Shown: positions 6,278 through 11,853 of the stretch, piece by piece | How the letters are laid out: each line of letters starts with the position of its first letter | Position numbering within the stretch: position 1 is the first letter of the stretch | Assembly (NCBI GenBank): GCA_009787915.1 | Contig: WQSK01000030.1 | Coordinates: forward strand, 1 to 11,853 | Reading direction: 5' to 3' | DNA: 11,853 nucleotides | DNA from: Bacillota bacterium | GTDB taxonomy: Bacteria > Bacillota > Clostridia > Christensenellales > UBA1242 | Notes under the pieces: generated by a model | Told to the model about the DNA's origin: nothing | The model's input: only the letters and a program-made list of their open reading frames with translations | Databases searched by the model: none | Position numbers and translations under genes: made by a program

Positions 6278-6816
6278 ACATAATCCACGACATTGACCCG
6301 AAGCGTATAGGTAAGGACAAGTTTGTTGTCGTAACCGAAATTCAAAAAAATACCCGCATGAAATACGAGATTGACAAAGAAACAGGGATGTTGGCACTTG
6401 ACCGAATTTTGAAAACATCCATGGTTTATCCGACGAATTATGGTTTTATTCCAAGGACACTTTCCGAGGACGGCGACCCATTGGATGTCAACATTATTAT
6501 GACCGAAGAAGTTCCTCCGATGACAATCGTGGAATGTGTGCCTGTTGGGGTCATTGACATGGTTGACGGGGGCGAGCGTGATGAAAAAATCTTGGCGATT
6601 CCTGCGTTCAATAAATTTGTTAAACCTGATGACGAAGCGACATTGAAATTACTCTATGGTCATATTGTAGAGGAACTTAAACATTTTTATGTGCATTATA
6701 AAGACCTTGAGAATAAAAAGGTTGAGGTGTTGAAAACCAGTGGTCGAAAAGAAGCGCAAAAAATTATCGAGGAAGCAATTGCGAGATACAACAAAAACAA
6801 AGGGGCGAAAAAATGA
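6274..6816 (+). CDS. ppa: Inorganic pyrophosphatase, family I
   Basis: This cytoplasmic enzyme hydrolyses pyrophosphate to two phosphates and so drives biosynthetic reactions forward. It has 180 residues. The active-site set is visible: E22, K30 and E32 (MKYEID), R44, Y52 and Y56 (VYPTNYGFIP), the metal motif DGDPLD with D66, D68 and D71, a second acidic cluster in DMVDGGERDEK, and HYKDLE with Y142 and K143. It is translationally coupled to rplS by ATGA, with GAGGGA upstream as Shine-Dalgarno. Its own TGA overlaps the rpsF ATG. Placement inside a ribosomal protein operon would tie pyrophosphate removal to growth rate; this is inferred from position. Confidence 0.97.
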   Translation: MNIIHDIDPKRIGKDKFVVVTEIQKNTRMKYEIDKETGMLALDRILKTSMVYPTNYGFIPRTLSEDGDPLDVNIIMTEEVPPMTIVECVPVGVIDMVDGGERDEKILAIPAFNKFVKPDDEATLKLLYGHIVEELKHFYVHYKDLENKKVEVLKTSGRKEAQKIIEEAIARYNKNKGAKK

Positions 6817-7157
6817 AAAAAGAAGTACGAAAAAGCGAATACGAATGTATGTTTATTCTTGCCAACAATTTGTCGGAAGAAAAACGCAACGGTCTTGTAG
6901 AGAAGTTCTCTAAAATGGCGAGTGACAAGGCGAAAGTTGAAAAAATGGGCTTGAAAAAATTTGCTACGGAAATCAATCATAAAAAAGATGGTTACTATTA
7001 TTTGATGACTTTCAAATGTGAACATGATATTCCGAAAAAGATTGGCGAACTCATGTTGATTACAGACGGAGTTGTGCGCTTTATGTTTGTTAATAAGGAC
7101 GAACAAAAGGCACCTAGAAAGTCAAAAAAACCAGCAAAGTCGGAGGTTAAAGCATGA
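6813..7157 (+). CDS. rpsF: Small ribosomal subunit protein S6
   Basis: S6 binds 16S rRNA together with S18 on the platform of the 30S subunit. The 114 residues show the family pattern YECMFILANNL, LKKFATEINHKKDGYYYLMTF and a basic C-terminal tail (APRKSKKPAK). An ATGA overlap joins it to ppa, with GGGG-rich sequence eight bases upstream, and another joins it to ssb. The rpsF-ssb-rpsR order is conserved in many bacteria, which supports the call despite the low identity usual for S6. Confidence 0.93.
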   Translation: MKKEVRKSEYECMFILANNLSEEKRNGLVEKFSKMASDKAKVEKMGLKKFATEINHKKDGYYYLMTFKCEHDIPKKIGELMLITDGVVRFMFVNKDEQKAPRKSKKPAKSEVKA

Positions 7158-7528
7158 ACAAAATATTTTTGATTGGAAACCTAACAAAGGACCCAGAATT
7201 GTCGACACTCCCGAGCGGTGTGGTGGTTTGCAAGTTTGGTCTTGCGGTAAACAGACGTGGCGGACAAGACGGCAACCAAACCGATTTCTATAACGTGACC
7301 GTATGGCGCGCTATGGGCGAGAACTGTGCCAAGTACCTCAAAAAAGGTAATAAAGTCGGAATCGTTGGGGATTTTGTTTGCAGACCATACGAGTCAAACG
7401 GCGAGAAAAGATTTTCGTTGGATGTAACCGCAAATGACATCGAGTTCTTGACACCAAAAGGTGGGCAAAACAGCGGAGAAGATAATGGAGGAATGACACC
7501 TGTCGCAGATGACAGTTTGCCATTTTAA
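7154..7528 (+). CDS. ssb: Single-stranded DNA-binding protein
   Basis: SSB coats single-stranded DNA in replication and repair and recruits partner proteins. The 124 residues start MNKIFLIGNLTKDPEL, continue with an OB fold (VVVCKFGLAVNRR, TDFYNVTVWRAMGENCAKYL, KGNKVGIVGDF), and end in the acidic partner-binding tip DDSLPF. The linker between fold and tip is short (about 20 residues). GGAGG lies seven bases before the ATG, which overlaps the rpsF stop as ATGA. It sits between S6 and S18, the usual place. Confidence 0.97.
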   Translation: MNKIFLIGNLTKDPELSTLPSGVVVCKFGLAVNRRGGQDGNQTDFYNVTVWRAMGENCAKYLKKGNKVGIVGDFVCRPYESNGEKRFSLDVTANDIEFLTPKGGQNSGEDNGGMTPVADDSLPF

Positions 7529-7549
7529 TAAGGAGTAGAGAGGAATATT

Positions 7550-7840
7550 ATGGAAGAAAAAGAAGTAAAGCAACCAGCAACAGAACAAGCACCGCAAACA
7601 GGTGAGCAAGGTGAGGGCTTTGGTCGTCGTCCTGCAAAATTTGGTAACCGCCAAAAACGTCGTCCGTGCGCTTTTTGCATGAACAAGTCTACGCTTGACT
7701 ATAAAGACGTAAACCGTTTGCGCAAGTACTTGACACAAAACGGCAAAATCATTTCGCGCAGGCAAACAGGTCTTTGTGCGCGCCACCAACGTGAAGTCAC
7801 AAACGCAATCAAACGCGCACGTAACATGAGTCTTATTTAA
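7550..7840 (+). CDS. rpsR: Small ribosomal subunit protein S18, zinc-ligand form
   Basis: S18 pairs with S6 on the 30S platform. The 96 residues contain an acidic N-terminal extension (about 1-25), then RRPCAFCMNKSTLDYKDV, a helix, and GKIISRRQTGLCARHQREV. C40, C43, C76 and H79 form a CxxC...CxxH set, which is expected to bind zinc (the C+ type). GAGG lies seven bases upstream in a 21-base gap after ssb. The stop region overlaps the convergent HD gene by eight bases with no terminator between them. Confidence 0.96.
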   Translation: MEEKEVKQPATEQAPQTGEQGEGFGRRPAKFGNRQKRRPCAFCMNKSTLDYKDVNRLRKYLTQNGKIISRRQTGLCARHQREVTNAIKRARNMSLI

Positions 7841-8447
7841 TAAACCAATCGTCGGACCAATGCCATTTGTTTTCGGTGTAAATCTTTTTGATGCGCTCTT
7901 GTGCGGTGCGGTAAAGTGGTTTCAATTTGGGGAAATTTTCGATGTGTTTGATTGCCCAAATGACTGCGTATTCTCTTTGCTCGGGCGTGCTTTGGGCGAA
8001 ACCAACACTTTTGTCGCTCTCGTGGATTGTGCATTGGAGTTTATCTAGGGCTTTTACAAATTTTGATTCTTCGGTTTTTTGGTCTTTGTATTCTTGGTAT
8101 AACTCTTTTATAAATTTGCCGTGCTTCTTTGCGAGGCGGTCAATCGTCGCATTTTCGTCGTGCTCTTTTCGCTTTTTGTAATCAGGATTGTTGTCGGCGG
8201 TCATCCCGTCGTAATCTTCGCCCATCCCAAGTTCGCAAACGTCATGATAGAAAACAAGTTGCATGACCTTTCGGTAATCGAGGTCGTTTAATCCAAGTTC
8301 GCATACAAGCCTGTCTGCAATTACCGCCATGTGAAAAGTATGCTCGGCAACATTTTCTTTGAAAATAGGGTGGTAGCGGGTAAATCTTTTGACATCCCTT
8401 AATTTGCCAAGTTCAAGGAACAAGTCAATGATTTTGTCGTTTTTCAT
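7833..8447 (-). CDS. HD-domain phosphohydrolase, YfbR-like
   Basis: This 204-residue protein belongs to the HD superfamily of metal-dependent phosphohydrolases. The motif set matches YfbR-type 5'-deoxynucleotidases: ENVAEHTFHMA with H36, FYHDVCELGMGED with H68, D69 and E72, and ALDKLQ with D135. An Arg-containing segment (RFTRYHPIFKEN) precedes the first histidine, as in YfbR. The C-terminus is longer and Trp-rich (WHWSDDWF). The likely role is removal of phosphate from deoxynucleoside monophosphates, but related HD proteins use other substrates, so only the class is firm. The gene has a consensus promoter whose -10 box ends five bases before the ATG. It lies downstream of rlmH in the same direction and converges on rpsR. 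Confidence 0.85.
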   Translation of the reverse strand: MKNDKIIDLFLELGKLRDVKRFTRYHPIFKENVAEHTFHMAVIADRLVCELGLNDLDYRKVMQLVFYHDVCELGMGEDYDGMTADNNPDYKKRKEHDENATIDRLAKKHGKFIKELYQEYKDQKTEESKFVKALDKLQCTIHESDKSVGFAQSTPEQREYAVIWAIKHIENFPKLKPLYRTAQERIKKIYTENKWHWSDDWFIK

Positions 8448-8452
8448 AAGGC

Positions 8453-8481
8453 ACTATATATGTAATGGTCGGGCTTGTCAA
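8453..8481 (-). promoter_or_regulatory. Leaderless promoter, HD phosphohydrolase
   Basis: TTGACA (8476-8481), 17 bases, TATAGT (8453-8458), then GCCTT and the ATG at 8447. The promoter fills the 45-base gap after rlmH, and no Shine-Dalgarno is present. Confidence 0.8.
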
Positions 8482-8492
8482 ATGCGGGCATT

Positions 8493-8924
8493 TTACTTGT
8501 GATATTTTTCGTTGCCGATGATTGTAAAAGCGCGATAAATTTGTTCAACCAAGACAACGCGAAACAATTGGTGCGGGAGGGTGATTGCCCCGAAACTAAT
8601 TTTGTTTTCAACAAGATTGTCCAAGTTTGAACCGACCCCGTTACTACCGCCTATTAAAAATGTAATCGTGCTTTTGGTCATCATAGTGTCTTGTATAAGT
8701 TTCGCAAGGGCAGGGCTCGTGGTTGGAACACCGTTTATGTCCAACAAAATTGTGTAGCCCTTGATTTTTGTGGCGATGTCGGTGGCTTCGCGCTCGGGGG
8801 TTGATTCTTTGATTTGGATGATTTCAACCTTTGCATACTTGCCAAGGCGTTTTACGTATTCGGCAACTGCACTTTCGTAGAATGATTCTTTCAATGTTCC
8901 GACGGCGATGATTCTGATTGTCAT
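8493..8924 (-). CDS. rlmH: 23S rRNA pseudouridine-1915 N3-methyltransferase
   Basis: RlmH is a SPOUT-class methyltransferase acting on helix 69 of 23S rRNA in the 70S ribosome, using S-adenosylmethionine. The 143 residues begin MTIRIIAVGTLKES, the usual RlmH opening. The SAM-binding knot is visible as YTILLDINGV, TFLIGGSNGVG and LPHQLFRVVLVEQIYRAF, and the protein ends in NEKYHK as the family does. It is somewhat shorter than the common 155-160 residues. A GTG at 8939 is in frame, but it lies inside the promoter (the TGG before TACAAA), which decides for the ATG at 8924. The promoter overlaps that of the divergent gene at 8989. Confidence 0.95.
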   Translation of the reverse strand: MTIRIIAVGTLKESFYESAVAEYVKRLGKYAKVEIIQIKESTPEREATDIATKIKGYTILLDINGVPTTSPALAKLIQDTMMTKSTITFLIGGSNGVGSNLDNLVENKISFGAITLPHQLFRVVLVEQIYRAFTIIGNEKYHK

Positions 8925-8929
8925 ATTTT

Positions 8930-8958
8930 TTTGTACCACAAATTTTGGGTATTTACAA
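8930..8958 (-). promoter_or_regulatory. Leaderless extended -10 promoter, rlmH
   Basis: TTGTAA (8953-8958), 17 bases, TACAAA (8930-8935) preceded by TGG (an extended -10), then five bases (AAAAT) before the ATG at 8924. The -10 is weak at its last position. Confidence 0.6.
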
Positions 8959-8980
8959 GACGTGATTTTTGTGATATACT
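8952..8980 (+). promoter_or_regulatory. Leaderless promoter, hypothetical gene at 8989
   Basis: TTTACA (8952-8957), 17 bases, TATACT (8975-8980), then eight bases (TGTCTAGT) before the ATG. The -35 occupies the same bases as the rlmH -35 on the other strand. Confidence 0.75.
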
Positions 8981-8988
8981 TGTCTAGT

Positions 8989-9369
8989 ATGGAAAAACAT
9001 CAGTCTATTAATGAAAGCGATTCTCTCGGAGGGAATTTTTTCTACGACCCTTTTTTGGAGACTAAATTAAAAACGCGGAATAGCGAATATAAAATTACTT
9101 TCAAAAGTAGGCATGAGTACCGTAAGGATGCGAACTTAATACAGTATATACTTACTGCATCTCTTCGTGAAATTTACGAATATGGGGAACTTCTGGATGT
9201 AAGCACAAAATCTGGAACAACATTGGACACATATGTTGAGTGCGATGGCCAAATAGCCCTGCTTTCACCACTATCTGGAAAGTTGCTCAACCGATTAAGA
9301 GCCGAACTTATCGGTGATGCATCTATGAAGATAAAAGAACACGAATCAAAACGCACATACTTGCCTTAA
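8989..9369 (+). CDS. Hypothetical protein, 126 residues
   Basis: I do not recognise this protein. It is soluble by appearance, with a disordered start (MEKHQSINESDSLGGN), a basic beta-type stretch (SEYKITFKSRHEYRK), a helix (ANLIQYILTASLREIYEYGEL), a strand pair (GTTLDTYVECDGQIALLSP) and a charged helix at the end (LLNRLRAELI, ASMKIKEHESKR). Upstream in-frame ATG codons (from 8908) were rejected because they precede the promoter and read hydrophobic, AT-rich sequence. The start at 8989 follows the -10 box by eight bases. It lies 47 bases before murC in the same direction and may share a transcript with it. Confidence 0.65.
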   Translation: MEKHQSINESDSLGGNFFYDPFLETKLKTRNSEYKITFKSRHEYRKDANLIQYILTASLREIYEYGELLDVSTKSGTTLDTYVECDGQIALLSPLSGKLLNRLRAELIGDASMKIKEHESKRTYLP

Positions 9370-9416
9370 TTTGTTTTTCAATAAGCACATAATGACGCCT
9401 TTGAATAGTATAACCC

Positions 9417-10604
9417 ATGGAGTTCGTGGGCAAAAAAATACATTTTATTGGCATAGGCGGTGTGTCGATGATGGCGTTGGCGAAACTGTGTGAACGTTTC
9501 GGTGCAAGCACCAGTGGCAGTGACCAAAACATCCCGCCAGGGCATATCGCAAGCAATATACATAGCGACATTGATATTGTCATCATTAATGGTGCAATTG
9601 CAGACGACAATCCCGAACTGACCCGTGCCGAGGAGTTGGGAATTGAGATTATGTCGCGTGCAAATCTTTTGGCGCACGTCGAGGCAAAATACAAAAACCG
9701 CATTGCAATCGCAGGTACACACGGGAAGAGCACAACTACGGCTATGGTCGGCGCAATTTTGTTGTTGGGAGGCCTAAACCCGACAATTCATAATGGTGTA
9801 GAGGACGGCCTTGTAATCGGGGGGCAAGATTTTTTTGTCACCGAAGCATGCGAGTTCAAAAAAAGTTTTTTATCCCTATCCCCAACTGTAGCGGTTGTAA
9901 CAAATGTTGATTTCGACCACGTGGATTGTTACAAAAACCTGGAAGAAGTCAAAACCGCATTCACCAAATTCATGGACAAAGCGGACGTGTCTTTTACCTC
10001 GAGCGACGATATCGAGTGTTTTGAATACACACCAGGTAAGTACGCCTTTGATGTTTGTGACGGCGAAAATTGTGTGACGGTGTATCTTTCTGTTCCTGGA
10101 AAACACAATGTCTTCAACGCCCATTTGGCGGGTATGGTGGGGCTGCACTTTGGGATTGAGCCAATGGTTATCAAGGACGCGCTTGAATCCTACAGTGGCA
10201 TACATCGTCGCTGGGAAACCATTGGGAAGATTGGTGACACAACCATTATATCCGAATACGCACACCACCCGCGCGAAATCGAGGCCTCAATTTCATCCGC
10301 ACGGTCAATATATGGCGAGAGGTTTCTCTTTGTTTTTCAACCACATACTTATACGCGAACGCTTGCCTTGTTTGATGATTTTGTGCGCGCCCTTTCGGGG
10401 ACAAAGTGCGTCCTATATAAAACCTTCTCGGCGCGTGAAGCAAAAATTGGCGGAGGAGATGCGGTTGATTTGGCAGATAAACTTGGGGTGCAATATTTTT
10501 CTGAAGCAAAAGAACTTGGGGTTTATTTGCGTGATGTTGCGCCTAAATTTGATGCGATTGTTCTTGCAGGTGCGGGCGATATGCAAAAGCATGTTTCTTT
10601 TTAA
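9417..10604 (+). CDS. murC: UDP-N-acetylmuramate--L-alanine ligase
   Basis: MurC adds L-alanine to UDP-MurNAc, using ATP, as the first amino acid of the peptidoglycan stem peptide. The 395 residues show the N-terminal nucleotide fold (HFIGIGGVSMMALA, residues 9-22), the P-loop GTHGKSTT (100-107), EACEFKKSFLSLSP (143-156), NVDFDHVDCYKN (163-174), GIHRRWE (261-267), EYAHHPREI (280-288), FQPHTYTRT (307-315) and GAGDMQ (385-390). It is shorter than the usual 430-460 residues but no motif is missing. There is no Shine-Dalgarno; TAGTAT (9406-9411) ends five bases before the ATG, which would fit leaderless expression, yet no good -35 is seen. The last 62 bases overlap the convergent cupin-like gene. 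Confidence 0.96.
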   Translation: MEFVGKKIHFIGIGGVSMMALAKLCERFGASTSGSDQNIPPGHIASNIHSDIDIVIINGAIADDNPELTRAEELGIEIMSRANLLAHVEAKYKNRIAIAGTHGKSTTTAMVGAILLLGGLNPTIHNGVEDGLVIGGQDFFVTEACEFKKSFLSLSPTVAVVTNVDFDHVDCYKNLEEVKTAFTKFMDKADVSFTSSDDIECFEYTPGKYAFDVCDGENCVTVYLSVPGKHNVFNAHLAGMVGLHFGIEPMVIKDALESYSGIHRRWETIGKIGDTTIISEYAHHPREIEASISSARSIYGERFLFVFQPHTYTRTLALFDDFVRALSGTKCVLYKTFSAREAKIGGGDAVDLADKLGVQYFSEAKELGVYLRDVAPKFDAIVLAGAGDMQKHVSF

Positions 10605-10971
10605 TTATACTTTCAATGCTCTCCGCGGAGGTATCCAACGAGGTTTCCCAATGAACAATTGTGTCCTCTGAAACTGGCGGTATTCCGTGGGATTCACCAG
10701 GTCTGCAAACCGTTTCATGCGCGTAATCAATGTTCCAATCCGAATCGACGGGGCGGTATGCTTCTGCGTTTTTGGTATGCGGGTGTTTTGTGTAGGAGGA
10801 GCCCTTTGTCAAATAAACATACCCCGCGCGACCGCAAACATTTGGAATCCCGTCGTGGGTTAGAATTTTATAAACCGTTCCCGTTACTTGGTCAGGAGGA
10901 ACTTGCCCGATGTTTACGGCACTTTCCAAAATCAGGTTTGGGACTTTATCGATAAATTCTTTTGGTGTCAT
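10543..10971 (-). CDS. Small cupin-like protein
   Basis: This 142-residue protein has no function that I recognise. It carries a near-match to the cupin metal motif: G57, then H63-P-H65, then E70, which fits G-x5-H-x-H-x4-E, followed by RPGESHGI with H95 in the place of the second-motif histidine. The final glycine of motif 1 is missing (S77). If it is a cupin, H63, H65, E70 and H95 would hold a metal. About 20 C-terminal residues are encoded opposite the murC 3' end. A consensus promoter stands nine bases before the ATG. The opposite-strand frame at 10659 has no promoter or start signal, and the strong promoter favours this reading. Confidence 0.7.
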   Translation of the reverse strand: MTPKEFIDKVPNLILESAVNIGQVPPDQVTGTVYKILTHDGIPNVCGRAGYVYLTKGSSYTKHPHTKNAEAYRPVDSDWNIDYAHETVCRPGESHGIPPVSEDTIVHWETSLDTSAESIESIIKKKHAFAYRPHLQEQSHQI

Positions 10972-10980
10972 AATTTTTTA

Positions 10981-11009
10981 ATTATATATTACTATTGCAT
11001 TTTTGTCAA
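10981..11009 (-). promoter_or_regulatory. Consensus promoter, cupin-like gene
   Basis: TTGACA (11004-11009), 17 bases, TATAAT (10981-10986), then nine bases before the ATG at 10971, leaving a leader of zero to about two bases. Both hexamers are perfect. Confidence 0.85.
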
Positions 11010-11023
11010 GATGGTTATAGTAT
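10995..11023 (+). promoter_or_regulatory. Leaderless promoter, topA
   Basis: TTGCAT (10995-11000), 17 bases, TAGTAT (11018-11023), then six bases (ACAGTT) before the ATG at 11030. The -35 lies in the spacer of the opposite-strand promoter, so the two cannot be occupied at once. Confidence 0.6.
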
Positions 11024-11029
11024 ACAGTT

Positions 11030-11853
11030 ATGATTTTAATCATCATCGAGGGTATCGGGAAAAAAGATACTATCAAAAAGTACCTCGGCAAGGGGTACGA
11101 GGTCATGGCTACGGGCGGTCATTTTCGTGATTTGGGCGAGAGGTCTTTGTCCGTCGACATCGAGGACGGCTATAAACCAAAGTATGTAATTTCAACCAAG
11201 AAAAAAGACTTGGTTAAAAAACTTAAAGAAGCGGCGGCAAAGGCGGAAAAAGTTTTTATCGCAACCGACCCTGATAGGGAAGGTGAGGCTATTGGTTGGC
11301 ATTTGGCTTATATTTTGGGAATCAAACCCGAGAGCAACAACCGCATCGAGTTCAACGAGATTACAAAAACCGCGGTTAATAAGGCTATTGAAAATCCGCG
11401 TTCGATTAACATTGATTTGGTCAACGCCCAACAGGCGCGTCGAATTTTGGATAGATTGGTTGGCTATAAAATTTCACCCGTCGTTTCAAAAAAGATTAAA
11501 CCGAAACTCTCGGCGGGTCGCGTTCAATCGGTAACGCTTAAACTTGTGGTTTTGAGGGAGCGTGAAATCCTAAACTTTAAAGCCGAGGAGTATTGGGACT
11601 TTGCCGCGATTTTGGAAAAAGCAAAAATCAAGTTCTCGGCAAATTTGGCAACTGGATTGGACGGTAAGAAGATTAAACTCACGTCAAAAGCCGAAGCCGA
11701 TGCGGTTATTAACGGTGTTAAGGATGCTCAATATGTTGTTAAAGAAGTTCGCAGGTCTATAACAAAAAAACACGCACCCGCACCGTATATGACCAGCAGT
11801 ATGCAACAAGATGCCCTGAACAAAGCGGGTCTTTCCCTCAAACGTTGTGGTAT
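11030..11853 (+). CDS. topA: DNA topoisomerase I, N-terminal part (partial)
   Basis: Type IA topoisomerases relax negative supercoils by a transient 5'-phosphotyrosine link. The visible 274 codons cover the TOPRIM domain and the start of the core. Seen: LIIIEGIGKKDTIKKYLG (residues 3-20), ATGGHFRDL, the metal motif TDPDREGEAIGWHLA, FNEITKTAV, NAQQARRILDRLVGY, KLSAGRVQSV and PYMTSSMQQDAL. The active-site tyrosine lies beyond the window. The first motif is unusual: most relatives read VESPAKAKTI, here IEGIGKKDTI, but the catalytic Glu (E7) and the Lys four residues on (K11) are kept. The start at 11030 directly follows the promoter. The gene continues past the right edge. Confidence 0.95.
   Translation, partial: MILIIIEGIGKKDTIKKYLGKGYEVMATGGHFRDLGERSLSVDIEDGYKPKYVISTKKKDLVKKLKEAAAKAEKVFIATDPDREGEAIGWHLAYILGIKPESNNRIEFNEITKTAVNKAIENPRSINIDLVNAQQARRILDRLVGYKISPVVSKKIKPKLSAGRVQSVTLKLVVLREREILNFKAEEYWDFAAILEKAKIKFSANLATGLDGKKIKLTSKAEADAVINGVKDAQYVVKEVRRSITKKHAPAPYMTSSMQQDALNKAGLSLKRCG

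Noticed and set aside
5768..6418. Minus-strand frame opposite rplS and ppa, rich in Cys and Phe
   Set aside because: The composition is the expected antisense reading of Lys/Ala codons; rplS and ppa are certain on the other strand.
8925..8939. GTG start for rlmH at 8939
   Set aside because: The GTG is part of the extended -10 element, and the family normally starts at the M of MTIRIIAVG.
10659..10955. Plus-strand frame opposite the cupin-like gene
   Set aside because: There is no promoter or Shine-Dalgarno before it, while the minus-strand frame has a consensus promoter and a cupin-type motif.

Overview
The window looks like a compact stretch of a bacterial chromosome. The Bacillota-type MurC and DivIB/FtsQ, the zinc-ligand form of S18 and the S6-SSB-S18 order suggest an uncultured Clostridia-like lineage. 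That placement is an inference from gene content only. TGA is used as a stop. Genes fill about 96% of the window, no tRNA, rRNA, CRISPR or insertion sequence is visible, and no gene-free stretch exceeds 100 bases.

Layout, left to right. (1) On the minus strand, two tandem paralogues (1-557, cut by the window edge, and 606-1199) resemble the CheD deamidase fold; they lie downstream of murA (1225-2523). (2) Divergent from murA, ftsQ/divIB (2618-3475) and a strongly degenerate ftsA-like gene (3477-4469) form a two-gene division operon. (3) A minus-strand gene (4466-5662) encodes a 398-residue coiled-coil, two-helix membrane protein with a DUF6161-like tail. (4) A tightly coupled plus-strand operon carries rplS, ppa, rpsF, ssb and rpsR (5762-7840), with ATGA overlaps at three of its four junctions. 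(5) Two minus-strand genes follow, a YfbR-like HD phosphohydrolase (7833-8447) and rlmH (8493-8924), each with its own promoter. (6) A hypothetical gene (8989-9369) precedes murC (9417-10604) on the plus strand. (7) A cupin-like gene (10543-10971, minus) is divergent from topA (11030 to the window end).

The genes are mostly housekeeping: peptidoglycan precursor synthesis (murA, murC), division (ftsQ, ftsA-like), translation (rplS, rpsF, rpsR, rlmH), DNA maintenance (ssb, topA) and pyrophosphate or nucleotide clean-up (ppa, HD protein).

The most unusual signal is regulatory. Nearly every gene that begins a transcription unit has a sigma70-type promoter with a 17-base spacer whose -10 box ends only 5-9 bases before the start codon, and no Shine-Dalgarno sequence. 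These genes should therefore be transcribed as leaderless mRNAs. The internal genes of operons do carry Shine-Dalgarno sequences. Other notable points are the tandem CheD-like pair with a displaced cysteine, duplicated together with the last codons of murA; a seven-codon mini-ORF coupled to ftsQ; an FtsA-like protein that has lost its nucleotide-site motifs; and three convergent gene pairs that overlap, with no terminator visible.
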